DNA of 64,000 bases from Paraburkholderia sp. C35 (GCF_003121405.1 NZ_QBUY01000029.1:1-64000), one strand, 5' to 3'; positions 34,934-43,795 are shown, numbered from the stretch's first letter. A program made the numbers and translations. Notes: a model not told the origin generated them from the letters alone.

Positions 34934-35404
34934 CTAATCGCCTATGCGCTTGAAGCTGGCGTAGTAATCGTCGGTGTAGTAGCAGTCGCTCGTCGACTTG
35001 CGCAGTCCGCCACACACGATGCGGCGCAGCCCGCGATCTGCCGCGCCGGGCGTGCGAACCGTGTAGGCGTGGTAGTAACCGCGTGGATGCTGCGGCAGCA
35101 GAGCCGCGCTATTGCGAAAGAGGACGCCGTCCTCGCCGAACGGGAACGGGCCGCCCGCTTTGATCAGACGCAACGTTTCCGCGGCTTCTGCAGGCAACTG
35201 CGCCTTGCCGACGGTGGCGAGTGCGCCATGCCCCTGCGCGGCCGATGCGGCGAGCGCGTCGCTCGCGGCCTGCGCAGGCTGACTCGCCGCCTGACTCGCA
35301 GATGCACCCGAATCGGCGGTAGCGTTTTGCGATCCACCCTTGCCGCACCCGCCGAGGATCGCGCTCAAGGTGATGATGCAGGAGAAAGCCCACGCCCGAT
35401 TCAC
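34934..35404 (-). CDS. Secreted ribonuclease N1/T1-fold protein lacking catalytic Glu and His
   Basis: A 156-residue exported protein. The GTG start at 35404 is preceded by GGAGG. The hydrophobic N-terminus ends LSAILGGC (Cys20), a probable lipobox, followed by a Gly/Ser/Ala/Gln-rich linker. From about residue 75 it aligns well with Streptomyces RNase Sa (LIKAGGPFPFGEDGVLF, YTVRTPGAADRG, RRIV, YYTDD). The expected catalytic Glu in YYHEYTV is Ala113 and the expected His in DHYA is Tyr147, while the arginines are kept. It should therefore bind but not cleave RNA, or have another role. No barstar gene is adjacent. Confidence 0.78.
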   Translation of the reverse strand: MNRAWAFSCIITLSAILGGCGKGGSQNATADSGASASQAASQPAQAASDALAASAAQGHGALATVGKAQLPAEAAETLRLIKAGGPFPFGEDGVLFRNSAALLPQHPRGYYHAYTVRTPGAADRGLRRIVCGGLRKSTSDCYYTDDYYASFKRIGD

Positions 35405-35626
35405 GAAACGGTGCCTCCGGGTTGACCAGCATTGGACGACCAGATGGGTTTTAAGGGTATCGCTAATGGCGGAGTGAATCAACGTTCGGTGGAAAGCGGG
35501 AAGGTTTGCCCGCGATCTTGCATGCCGTTGAACGCCGACATACGCTTTCCCCCGAAGATTGCACTTTTTTGTTTGCCTGCACGATACATGCATCGGCACA
35601 ATCGAACGGGATACGATGCAGGTGCC

Positions 35627-36055
35627 ATGGCCAATATGAAACTCGATCTATCGTGTGATGCCACTGCACGTCGCTATTCGAAGCGGCCGGACACGCTTCT
35701 CGTCGAGTTCGCGACATCCAGCGGCGTGCTGACGACACTCGAAGGCGACGTCGCTTACGCAACCGGCGACGCGTTGTTGACCGGCCCGGCCGGAGACCGC
35801 TGGCCAGTTCGCCGGCAGCGATTCGACGCAGCGTATGTCGCGGTGCCGCCCGTCACTCAGGGACAAGCTGGAAACTATCGCCGCACACCCAATGTGGTGT
35901 GGGCGAGGCAGATGACTGCCCCGTTCGAGGTGCAACTGGACACCCGCGGCGTGTTGCGAGGCAAAGCGGGAGACTGGCTCGTGCAGTACTCGCCAACCGA
36001 TCAGTCGATCGTCGACGAACACATCTTTGCGCAAACCTATATAGCCGTCGACTGA
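35627..36055 (+). CDS. PGDYG-like domain protein, 142 aa
   Basis: A soluble protein without signal peptide. The segment GDVAYATGDALLTGPAGDRW followed by PVRRQRFDAAY resembles the small PGDYG-type domain seen in Burkholderiaceae proteins of unknown function. A second half (NVVWARQMTAPFEVQL, QTYIAV) completes a compact beta-rich domain. The start at 35627 was chosen because the longer upstream frame is compositionally different. It is divergent from the ribonuclease-fold gene. No function is assigned. Confidence 0.7.
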   Translation: MANMKLDLSCDATARRYSKRPDTLLVEFATSSGVLTTLEGDVAYATGDALLTGPAGDRWPVRRQRFDAAYVAVPPVTQGQAGNYRRTPNVVWARQMTAPFEVQLDTRGVLRGKAGDWLVQYSPTDQSIVDEHIFAQTYIAVD

Positions 36056-36469
36056 TCGCGCGCTCGCATTGATGACGCAATAAATTTTCGGCCTGGAAAA
36101 ACGTCAGGTCTAAATTGCGCGAATATCCGGCCGATACACTATTCACTGGCGGTTGCACAAGACCGCATTGCACGCTCACACGGACAAGCGCGCGGAGCAC
36201 GGCGTGCGCTAAACACACGCTCCAGGCCGTCCAATCAAAGTGCGACAGAAACCCTGCATAGAAAAGAAAACTTGCGCTTCATTCGGCCAGTTAATTCATG
36301 CAGACTCAATGCTTCAATTCATGTGAATAAAAACCATGCGATCAACACAGCAAAGCAGCCCGGTAATACTTGGTCAGATTCTTGAATAAAACTTTTAATA
36401 TTCCGCTCAATATTCAAGAACAGCTGCCGTTAACCAGTTGAGGGAACTTCCTCTTGCGACGGAACTGAC
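36056..36469 (+). promoter_or_regulatory. AT-rich intergenic region upstream of the c-di-GMP protein
   Basis: 414 bp, distinctly more AT-rich than the surroundings, without a supportable gene. The clearest feature is an inverted repeat TTCTTGAATA (36379-36388) / TATTCAAGAA (36411-36420) with a 22-bp spacer, about 50 bp before the ATG at 36470. GAGGGAACTTCC is also present but is too far from the ATG to be a sure ribosome-binding site. Confidence 0.4.
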
Positions 36470-38539
36470 ATGCAGAGCACTTACAATCTGGGTCTGGTTG
36501 TCGTGTCGCTCGCCGTCGCAACACTGGCTTCATACACGGCGCTCGACCTGGCCGGACGTATTTCCACCATGGCATCGGCCCGCCTGCGCCACCTCTGGCT
36601 TGCAGGCGGCGCGGCAGCCATGGGCACGGGCATCTGGTCGATGCACTTCATCGGCATGCTCGCCTTCTCGCTGCCGATCCCGCTCGGCTACGACTTTTCG
36701 ATCACCGGCTATTCGCTCATCATCGCGATGATCGTGTCGTACTTCGCGCTCGTCCAGGTGGCGCGTCCGACACTGTCCATCCGTCGCCTCATCACGGGCG
36801 GCCTGCTGATGGGCTTCGGCATCGCGGGCATGCACTACACCGGCATGGCCGCGATGCAGATGCAACCCGGCATCCGGTATCACCACGGCCTGTTTGGCGC
36901 GTCCATCGTGATCGCCATCGCGGCTTCGATCGCTGCGCTGTGGATCGCGCACACGCTGCGCGATTCGACGCTGCGTCACGTGCTGCCCAAGCGCATCGGC
37001 GCGGCTTGCGTGATGGGCGTCGCCATAGTCGGCATGCACTTCACCGGGATGGCCGCCGCCGATTTCCTGCCCGGCTCGATTTGCGGCGCCGCGCGCGGTG
37101 TCAACGCGCAATGGCTCGCCACCACCATCCTGCTCTTCACGCTCGCGATCCTGATCGTCACGCTGATCCTGTCGCGCTTCGATGCACGTACAACCTTTCT
37201 TGCCGGTTCCGTGTCGTCGCTGAACAATCAGATCGTACGTCTTGCCACCTACGACACGCTCACCGATCTGCCGAACCGCCGCACGCTGACCGAGCGCATC
37301 GAGCGCGCGATTCACGCATCGAAGCTGAGCCGGCGCGGCTTCGCGATCCTCTTCATGGATCTCGACGGCTTCAAGACGATCAACGATTCGCTCGGCCACG
37401 CATTCGGCGATGAAGTACTGAAATCGTTCGCGAACAATCTGCGGCAATGCGTGCGTAACGTCGATACCGTCGCGCGCCTGGGCGGCGACGAATTCGTGGT
37501 GCTGGCCGAGAACCTCGGCGCGCCGCAGGACGCGGAGAAAATGGCGGAAGCGGTGCTCGAACGGATGCGCAACGGCATCAGCACGCAGAGCCAGACATTG
37601 CAGGTGATGCCGAGCATCGGCATCGCGCTCTATCCGCAGGACGGCGATTCCGTCGATGAACTGCTCAAGCATGCCGATGCCGCGATGTACGAAGCGAAGC
37701 GCGGCGGCCGCAGCACCTATCGCTTCTTCGAAGCGCACATGAACGAAGCCGCGATGCGCACGCTCAAGATCCAGAGCGCGCTGCACGAAGCACTCGGCAA
37801 GGGTTATTTCTCGCTGCACTTCCAGCCCAAGTTCCGCGGCGACAGCGGCGAAGTGGCGGGCGCCGAAGCGCTGATCCGTCTGAATCACCCCGACATCGGC
37901 GCGCTGGCGCCGTTGGACTTCATCCCGATTGCAGAGCGCTCGGGCCAGATCGTGCAGATCGGTTACTGGGTCGTGCGCGAGACCTGCCGCCAGATTCGCC
38001 GCTGGGAAAGCGCGGGCCTGCCGTCGATGAAGGTGGCCATCAATCTGTCGCCGCGCCAGATGGCGCAACCGGATCTCGTCGTACGGATGCTGGAAATCGT
38101 GCACGCGGAAGGCGTCTCGTGCGACCAGATCATGTTCGAGATCACGGAAACCGTCGCGATGCAGGACGCCGCGAAAACAACCGAAATGATCCGCGAATTC
38201 CAGACCAGCGGCTTCGAGATTTCAATCGACGATTTCGGCACCGGCTATTCGAGCCTCGCCTATCTGCAGCGTTTCCGCGTGAAGCAGTTGAAGATCGACC
38301 GGTTCTTCACGAACGGGCTGGACGCCGACGGCCACGAAGGCAGCGCCATCGTGCAGGCAATCATCGCACTCGCGCATTCGCTCGAGATGGATGTGGTCGC
38401 GGAAGGCGTCGAAACGGCGTCGCAACTCGACAAGCTCAAGGACCTGCAGTGCGACGAAATGCAGGGCTTTCTGCTCGGCAAGCCGCTCACGGCCGACGCA
38501 TTCAGCGAACTCCTGCAGGAGCGCATGCCGACAACGTGA
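36470..38539 (+). CDS. MHYT-GGDEF-EAL membrane c-di-GMP enzyme
   Basis: A 689-residue inner-membrane protein. About 1-240 forms a seven-helix MHYT sensor with three copies of the motif (MHFIGM, MHYTGM, MHFTGM), thought to bind copper and sense O2, CO or NO. The GGDEF domain (about 255-410) has an intact LGGDEFVVL. The EAL domain (about 425-680) has AEALIRL and DDFGTGYSSLAYL. It could both make and degrade cyclic di-GMP; which dominates is not readable. It is monocistronic, convergent with the bactofilin genes. Confidence 0.92.
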   Translation: MQSTYNLGLVVVSLAVATLASYTALDLAGRISTMASARLRHLWLAGGAAAMGTGIWSMHFIGMLAFSLPIPLGYDFSITGYSLIIAMIVSYFALVQVARPTLSIRRLITGGLLMGFGIAGMHYTGMAAMQMQPGIRYHHGLFGASIVIAIAASIAALWIAHTLRDSTLRHVLPKRIGAACVMGVAIVGMHFTGMAAADFLPGSICGAARGVNAQWLATTILLFTLAILIVTLILSRFDARTTFLAGSVSSLNNQIVRLATYDTLTDLPNRRTLTERIERAIHASKLSRRGFAILFMDLDGFKTINDSLGHAFGDEVLKSFANNLRQCVRNVDTVARLGGDEFVVLAENLGAPQDAEKMAEAVLERMRNGISTQSQTLQVMPSIGIALYPQDGDSVDELLKHADAAMYEAKRGGRSTYRFFEAHMNEAAMRTLKIQSALHEALGKGYFSLHFQPKFRGDSGEVAGAEALIRLNHPDIGALAPLDFIPIAERSGQIVQIGYWVVRETCRQIRRWESAGLPSMKVAINLSPRQMAQPDLVVRMLEIVHAEGVSCDQIMFEITETVAMQDAAKTTEMIREFQTSGFEISIDDFGTGYSSLAYLQRFRVKQLKIDRFFTNGLDADGHEGSAIVQAIIALAHSLEMDVVAEGVETASQLDKLKDLQCDEMQGFLLGKPLTADAFSELLQERMPTT

Positions 38540-38561
38540 CGGGTGCCCTTGCCGCGCCCTG

Positions 38562-39008
38562 TCATTGGTCTGCGGTCGACACGTCCACCGCTTGCAACGC
38601 GAACGTCGCGGGCTCGATATGCGGGCTTGCGACAGCCGACGTCACGTCGCGCCGCGTCAGTTTCCCATCCACCGATGCGCCCACATCCATGCGCAATTGC
38701 TGGTAGTAAATGTTGCCCGTGATGTGCGCATTCTCCAGCAACTCGACGAAGTGGTCGGCGATCACATCGCCCGTGATCTGGCCGTTGACGATCACATCGT
38801 AGCCGTATACGTTGCCCGTGATCGAACCGCGATCGCTCAACACCAGCAGCGTCTCGCATCCCGGCTTGCCCGTGAGATTGCCCTTGAGGTGACCGTCCAT
38901 GCGCAGACCGTCGCTGAACTCCAGGTCGCCCGTGATGTACACGTCGTGTGCAATGAGGGTCGCCAGTTTGCTCTGGGACACGCCGGGTGATTTTTTCTTG
39001 CTGAACAT
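38562..39008 (-). CDS. Bactofilin family cytoskeletal protein
   Basis: A 148-residue bactofilin. The central right-handed beta-helix (about 22-120) shows repeated turns with small hydrophobic residues (VYITGDLEFSDGL, GSITGNVYGYDVIVNGQITG, AHITGNIYYQQ). Disordered charged tails flank it, and the N-terminus MFSKKKS may touch the membrane. Bactofilins polymerise without nucleotide and position cell-wall enzymes. It is the last gene of a three-gene set with an M23 peptidase and a membrane coiled-coil protein, which supports a role in localising peptidoglycan hydrolysis. Confidence 0.9.
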   Translation of the reverse strand: MFSKKKSPGVSQSKLATLIAHDVYITGDLEFSDGLRMDGHLKGNLTGKPGCETLLVLSDRGSITGNVYGYDVIVNGQITGDVIADHFVELLENAHITGNIYYQQLRMDVGASVDGKLTRRDVTSAVASPHIEPATFALQAVDVSTADQ

Positions 39009-39050
39009 GATCGATACCGAAGTGAGAATGAAAACCCGTGAAACCGCGCC

Positions 39051-39437
39051 TCAGCGGCGCGAGCGGCCTTGCTCCTGCAGAAACAGCACTTGCGCCTGAA
39101 GCTGGCGCACTTCGACGGTGAGTGCATCGGCGGACTTCTGCACGCTCGCACGCGATGCCGCTTCCTGCCGGAGCGCGAGTTGCGCGCGCGCCAGCGCGTC
39201 CTGCGTGTCGTCGTGTGCGGCAGGTGCAGCGGGCGCGGTGCACGGTGCGCTGGCGGACACGGCACGCATTGCGTAGCCGTGCATCGCTGCAGCGCCTGCT
39301 GCGACACATGCCGCGCAGACGAACGCCCACGTCGAAAGGCGCACGGCAAGCGAGCGCATCGGCTGCAACACGTACGTGCGCTGCATCACCATCCGACGGC
39401 GCGCGCGTTGCCGGCCAGCCCGAAGAAGATCAGCCAT
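39051..39437 (-). CDS. Membrane-anchored coiled-coil protein
   Basis: A 128-residue protein with one hydrophobic helix (about 34-55) after a basic N-terminus, then an Ala/Pro-rich spacer and a C-terminal coiled coil (about 80-124) ending QGRSRR. Its ATG overlaps the last 8 bases of the M23 peptidase gene, so it is translationally coupled. I do not recognise a named family. The topology suggests a periplasmic coiled coil that could dock with the peptidase or link it to the bactofilin. Confidence 0.72.
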   Translation of the reverse strand: MADLLRAGRQRARRRMVMQRTYVLQPMRSLAVRLSTWAFVCAACVAAGAAAMHGYAMRAVSASAPCTAPAAPAAHDDTQDALARAQLALRQEAASRASVQKSADALTVEVRQLQAQVLFLQEQGRSRR

Positions 39438-40584
39438 GAGACGGCCCCATGAACAGTGCGAGATAGTCGGTCGGGTCCACGGGCGCGCCGTTGACGAGTA
39501 CTTCGAAATGCAGATGCGGGCCGGTCGAGCGACCCGTCGAGCCGACATCGGCGATATGCTGGCGCGGCAGCACGAGATCGCCCTCCTGCACATCGACCCG
39601 CGACGCGTGGCCGTAGCGCGTGATCAGCCCGTTGCCGTGATCGATTTCGACGGCATTGCCGTAGCCGGCTTCCGGCCCTGCGTGTATCACGCGACCACCC
39701 GCTGCAGCGAGAATCGGCGTGCCCGTCAGCGCGACGAGATCGACGCCCGGATGAAAGCTGAGCCGGCGCGTGAACGGATCGATGCGATTGCCGAACGGCG
39801 AGCCGAAGCGCGCGCCGTCGACAGGCATACGGCCTGGAAACGACTCCCAGTTCGCAACATGCAGCGTGGTTTCCTGTTCGAGCGCCGACAGCGTCGCCGC
39901 GAGACAGGCGATCCGGTCATGGATCGCGGCGGCACTGCGCTCGTCGTGGCCTTTCGGAATGTCACAAGGGCGCGGCGGCAATAGCGGACCGCCCTCGCCG
40001 GCGTCCGAGGCGTTGTCGGGCGTTGTGTCGTTGGTTTTTTCTTCGGGCGTGCCGGACGGCTCGCTTGCCGGCATGTGAACCGTCACGCGGCCATCTGCAG
40101 CGTGCGTCACGATGGCCGCTGTTCGCCCGCCGTGCTTCGCGGACAACGCCGCTTTACCGGCCGGTTTCTGCGCGCTATCGGTCACATCGTCGCCTGCGTC
40201 GTCACCGAGCACGTCGCTCGCCGACAGCACGGGCGCGGCGAACACGGGACGCGGCAAGGTCTTGATCGTCTTCAGACGGTTTTCGAAATCGTGCAGTGTC
40301 GCCACTTGCGACGCCAGTCGCGTCAGCCGCGGCTCCATCTGCTCGACTGCCGCATTCAGCTTGCCGAGTTCGGCGATCGTGTAGTCGCGTGCGATGCGGC
40401 TGTCGGCCTGCCCCGCAGCGGCATCGCGTTTCGGATGATCGCGGCCGATCACGATACCCGCCGTCAACGCCAGCGCCGAGCTGCAACAGGCGACGACTAC
40501 GCCGATCGTCAGCGCAGTGCGCCGCGTCACGAAACGCACCGAGCCGTTCGTCAGGTGCTTGCGCGCGCCCCAGATCAGCGACAT
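39430..40584 (-). CDS. M23-family peptidoglycan endopeptidase, membrane anchored
   Basis: A 384-residue LytM/M23 metallopeptidase. One N-terminal membrane helix (about 25-50) is followed by a coiled-coil and low-complexity region (about 60-230) and the C-terminal catalytic domain. Zinc ligands are intact: HPGVD supplies His and Asp and HLHFEV supplies the last His; FGNRIDPFT and YGHASRV are also present. It should cut peptide cross-links in the periplasm. GGCGG precedes the ATG chosen at 40584. The bactofilin two genes downstream matches known bactofilin-LytM partnerships in cell-shape control. Confidence 0.9.
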   Translation of the reverse strand: MSLIWGARKHLTNGSVRFVTRRTALTIGVVVACCSSALALTAGIVIGRDHPKRDAAAGQADSRIARDYTIAELGKLNAAVEQMEPRLTRLASQVATLHDFENRLKTIKTLPRPVFAAPVLSASDVLGDDAGDDVTDSAQKPAGKAALSAKHGGRTAAIVTHAADGRVTVHMPASEPSGTPEEKTNDTTPDNASDAGEGGPLLPPRPCDIPKGHDERSAAAIHDRIACLAATLSALEQETTLHVANWESFPGRMPVDGARFGSPFGNRIDPFTRRLSFHPGVDLVALTGTPILAAAGGRVIHAGPEAGYGNAVEIDHGNGLITRYGHASRVDVQEGDLVLPRQHIADVGSTGRSTGPHLHFEVLVNGAPVDPTDYLALFMGPSHG

Positions 40585-40842
40585 CAGCAGCCGCCTTTCA
40601 GCACGCGCGCGATGCGCAGCGTCACACATGCGCAACGTGCACACGCGGCGACGATCGTGATGCGCGCGGCGGACGGCGCGAAGTAACAGTGAACCAGCAT
40701 ACGCAGGAAAACGAATCGATTTCGTGGATGGGGAAAACGGTGGCGCGCATTATCACGCCATCTGCCTGGCCCACATCTCAATTTGGACGAATTCGGATTC
40801 GTCGCAAGTTCGCATCATGAGCGACGTGCGTTTGCCGTTGCA

Positions 40843-41706
40843 TCAGACGGCAAGCAGTCGCAGCAACCGCTCGCGCAACGATTCGCTCGCCTGCGTCATC
40901 GGCGCGCGCAAGCCGCCATCCATCAAGCCTTGCGCGGCCAACGCCGCCTTCACGGGCGCAGGGTTCGACTCGGCTGTCAATGTACGGATCAACGGCACGA
41001 GCGCATGAAACAGCGCGCGTCCATCGTCGAGCCGGCCCGCCTTCAACGCGCGATCGAGCGCAACGAAGCGCTCCGGCCACACATGCGCCGACGCCGCGAT
41101 CGCGCCGCTGCCGCCCATGCAAAGCGTGTCGAAAATACGGATGTCATCGCCCGCGAGCACCTGCAGGCGGCCGTCGAGAATCAGCGCATGCGTGGTGTCG
41201 AGCGAACCGGCGCAATCCTTGATCGCCTGAATGCGCGGGTGCGCGGCCAGCGACAGCAGCGTCTCCAGTTCGATGCGCACGCCGGTTCGCGCGGGAATGT
41301 CGTACAGCACGACGGGATGCTCGCTGGCGTCGGCGAGCATCGTGAAATGCGCGGCAATCCCCGCCTGCGACGGCCGCACGTAGTACGGCGCCGACACCAG
41401 CAAGCCCGCGAGCGGCAGCGCGTTCAGCCGCTGCACGCGCTCGCGCATGGCCGGCGCATTGTTGCCCGACACGCCGACGATCACGGGCACTGCATCGCCC
41501 GCGGCGTCGAGCGTGGTGGCGAGCACGGCTTCCTGCTCGGCGACATCGAGCGAAGACGGCTCGCCCGTCGTGCCGAGCGCGACGACGCCCGCCACGCCCG
41601 CGTCGGCATAAAGCCTGATCAGACGGCGCAAGGCGGCGTGATCGACGGCGCCGTCGGCGGAAAACGGCGTGACAAGGGGAATCCAGATACCCGAAAACGT
41701 AGACAT
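40843..41706 (-). CDS. dapA: 4-hydroxy-tetrahydrodipicolinate synthase family protein
   Basis: A 287-residue class I aldolase of the DapA family. The Schiff-base lysine is Lys163 (AIKDCAG), the triad tyrosine is Tyr135 (LYDIPARTG), and the pyruvate-binding GTTGEPS sits at 45-51. In lysine synthesis it condenses pyruvate and aspartate semialdehyde. It is not in an obvious lysine operon, so a paralogue with another aldehyde substrate is possible. GAGGAAAG precedes the ATG. Its 5' region contains two mutually exclusive hairpins. Confidence 0.85.
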   Translation of the reverse strand: MSTFSGIWIPLVTPFSADGAVDHAALRRLIRLYADAGVAGVVALGTTGEPSSLDVAEQEAVLATTLDAAGDAVPVIVGVSGNNAPAMRERVQRLNALPLAGLLVSAPYYVRPSQAGIAAHFTMLADASEHPVVLYDIPARTGVRIELETLLSLAAHPRIQAIKDCAGSLDTTHALILDGRLQVLAGDDIRIFDTLCMGGSGAIAASAHVWPERFVALDRALKAGRLDDGRALFHALVPLIRTLTAESNPAPVKAALAAQGLMDGGLRAPMTQASESLRERLLRLLAV

Positions 41707-41792
41707 GACTTTCCTCGACCGCGACCGTACGGTAACCGTTCAGCGGCGAGGAGGCAGACAGGAGGCGGGAGTGTTGAAGACCGTCGGTCGAG

Positions 41793-41837
41793 GCTGTTCC
41801 GTCGCACATCTGACGGAACAGCAGCTCCGGTCAGATG
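41793..41837 (-). promoter_or_regulatory. Overlapping alternative hairpins in the dapA leader
   Basis: Two stems share the segment 41807-41822. One pairs GCTGTTCCGTC with GACGGAACAGC (41793-41803 with 41812-41822; 11 bp perfect, 8-base loop). The other pairs CATCTGA with TCAGATG (41807-41813 with 41831-41837), extended by CGGA/TCCG. They cannot form together, which is the form of an attenuator or switch. No known riboswitch class was recognised. Confidence 0.45.
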
Positions 41838-41981
41838 AGCGGCTGTTTTTTGGCTTTGGAAACGGCAGCGCGTGCGGGCGCGGCGCGCAGCTGCGCGTGC
41901 ATTTCTACCCGGTTATGAAGCGTTTGGCCGTTTTCCATGTCGGGAAGTGTAACCGCAAAGCCGCGCCCGATGCCGCCCGAA

Positions 41982-42056
41982 TTTCGCCCGAACGGGCGAA
42001 ACACGAAAAAACCTTGACTTCCTCGCCCGGCGAATTAATATACGCACCGCGTATAT
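41982..42056 (+). promoter_or_regulatory. Promoter of the carbamoyltransferase gene with two perfect palindromes
   Basis: A -35 TTGACT (42014-42019) and -10 TAATAT (42036-42041), 16 bp apart, lie 49 bp before the ATG. Upstream is the perfect palindrome TTTCGCCC-GAAC-GGGCGAAA (41982-42001). Overlapping the -10 and start point is ATATACGC-ACC-GCGTATAT (42038-42056), placed where a repressor would block polymerase. Confidence 0.7.
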
Positions 42057-42089
42057 CCACCGTTATCTCCTGACGAAAAGAGGCAGCCC

Positions 42090-43382
42090 ATGAGCGTCCC
42101 GCAACAAGCTTTTCTCCGTGACGCGATGCGGCGTCTGAACCTCACCCGCGACGGCTTTGCCACGCGTATTGGCGTGTCGAAGCGCGCACTCGACACGTGG
42201 CTGCTGCCCGACGATTCGCAGGAATCGCGCGCGATGCCGGAAATCGTCGAGCGCTTCGTGTCGGAAATCGTCGTCAACGGCGCGCCTGCCGAAAAGCATA
42301 CGCAAAGCGTAGATTCGCAATCGCTGGCTAGCCAGATGCTGTTCGAAGGCAAGCCGCAGCTGCTATCCGTCGATCAGTTCTCGCGCGATGCCGTCGAAGC
42401 GCTGTTCCGCGTCGCGGACATCATGCAGCCCATCGCGCGCCGCCGGAAAATCTCGCGCGTGCTCGAAGGTGCTGTTCTCGGCAACCTGTTCTTCGAAGCC
42501 AGTACGCGTACCCGCGTGAGCTTCGGCGCCGCTTTCTGCCGCCTGGGCGGCTCGGTGTGCGACACGACGGGTTTCACGTTTTCGTCGATGGCCAAGGGCG
42601 AATCGATCTACGACACGAGCCGCGTGATGTCAGGCTATGTCGACGCCCTCGTGATCCGCCACCCGGATCAAGGCTCTGTCGCCGAATTTGCCCGCGCCAC
42701 CAACATTCCCGTGATCAACGGCGGCGACGGCCCCGGCGAGCATCCGAGCCAGGCGCTGCTCGATCTGTACACGATCCAGCGCGAGTTCTCGCGGCTGGGC
42801 AAGATTGTCGATGGCGCGCATATCGCGCTGGTCGGCGACCTGAAGTACGGGCGCACCGTGCATTCGCTCGTCAAGCTGCTCGCGCTGTATCGCGGCATCA
42901 AGTTCACGCTGATCTCGCCGCCCACGCTGGAAATGCCCGCGTACATCGTCGATCAGATTTCGCGCAACGGTCACGTGGTCGAGCAGACCCACGATCTCAC
43001 CAACGGCCTGCGCGGCGCGGATGTGGTCTACGCGACGCGCATCCAGAAAGAGCGCTTCGCCGATGAATCGTTCGAAGGCTATACGCCGGATTTCCAGATC
43101 AACCAGGCACTCGTCGATACCGTGTGCGGCCAGGACACGCTGATCATGCACCCGCTGCCGCGCGACAGCCGCCCCGGCGCGAACGATCTGAGCACGGACC
43201 TGAACCACGATTCACGCCTCGCGATCTTCCGTCAGACCGACAACGGCATTCCCGTGCGCATGGCGATCTTCGCGGTGCTGCTCGGTGTCGAGAAGCTGGT
43301 TCAGCATTCGATGCGCGACGCCGCATGGCGCCCGCCCGCATACCTCGGTCCGGACGATGCCGTGTTTCACGGCATCGACTAA
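42090..43382 (+). CDS. pyrB: Aspartate carbamoyltransferase with N-terminal HTH-like domain
   Basis: A 430-residue protein, about 110-120 longer than the usual catalytic chain. Residues 1-40 look like a small helix-turn-helix (LRDAMRRLNLTRDGFATRIG, then VSKRALDTWLLP); a linker runs to about 90. The carbamoyltransferase follows: FFEASTRTR (phosphate loop, 138-142 STRTR), HPSQALLDLYTI and HPLPR near 353. It would make carbamoyl-aspartate for pyrimidine synthesis. GAGG precedes the ATG. The HTH-like part and the palindromes in its promoter raise the possibility of autoregulation. It is not in a pyr operon here. Confidence 0.87.
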   Translation: MSVPQQAFLRDAMRRLNLTRDGFATRIGVSKRALDTWLLPDDSQESRAMPEIVERFVSEIVVNGAPAEKHTQSVDSQSLASQMLFEGKPQLLSVDQFSRDAVEALFRVADIMQPIARRRKISRVLEGAVLGNLFFEASTRTRVSFGAAFCRLGGSVCDTTGFTFSSMAKGESIYDTSRVMSGYVDALVIRHPDQGSVAEFARATNIPVINGGDGPGEHPSQALLDLYTIQREFSRLGKIVDGAHIALVGDLKYGRTVHSLVKLLALYRGIKFTLISPPTLEMPAYIVDQISRNGHVVEQTHDLTNGLRGADVVYATRIQKERFADESFEGYTPDFQINQALVDTVCGQDTLIMHPLPRDSRPGANDLSTDLNHDSRLAIFRQTDNGIPVRMAIFAVLLGVEKLVQHSMRDAAWRPPAYLGPDDAVFHGID

Positions 43383-43433
43383 GCGGCTGGCAGGCTGACC
43401 CGATCACGATCGATACAAACCGGTTCATGCAAA

Positions 43434-43462
43434 ACGCGCGTCGAAGTTCGACGCGCGTTTTT
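43434..43462 (+). terminator. Rho-independent terminator after pyrB
   Basis: ACGCGCGTCGA pairs perfectly with TCGACGCGCGT around a three-base loop and is followed by TTTTT. It starts 52 bp after the pyrB stop. Confidence 0.88.
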
Positions 43463-43795
43463 GTTTTCGCGCGACGCTCATCATTCCCACATGGCGTCGA
43501 TGCCATCTGTGCGCCATCTTCACGCCATCTATCCGTCACCGCCTCGCCACGCCGCCTGTGCCACGATGAAGATTCGCTTTCCACGCTGTTTTAACGCAGC
43601 GCGAGCCTTTACTTTGTGCCGCGTTGCGGGCAACGTGAAGTGGTTTCTGAAAGCAGTCGCCGCGCGTGCGGACGTGCTGTGATGTTCTGCGCGAGCGGCA
43701 TCGAAATTGCTCATTGATAGGGCTTGCCATGCACCGGGCGCGGCTTCGATGCGGCGCAAGCCTGCATCGAACTTCCACGGAGCAAGCAGAACATC
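43463..43795 (+). promoter_or_regulatory. Upstream region of the paoABC-type operon
   Basis: 333 bp with no convincing open frame. It must contain the promoter of the oxidoreductase operon, but no -10/-35 pair or dyad stood out. GGAG at 43779-43782 is rather far (about 14 bases) from the ATG at 43796. Confidence 0.3.

Noticed and set aside
36530..38104. A 524-codon minus-strand frame opposite the GGDEF-EAL gene
   Set aside because: No domain and shadow composition; the plus-strand gene has all family motifs.
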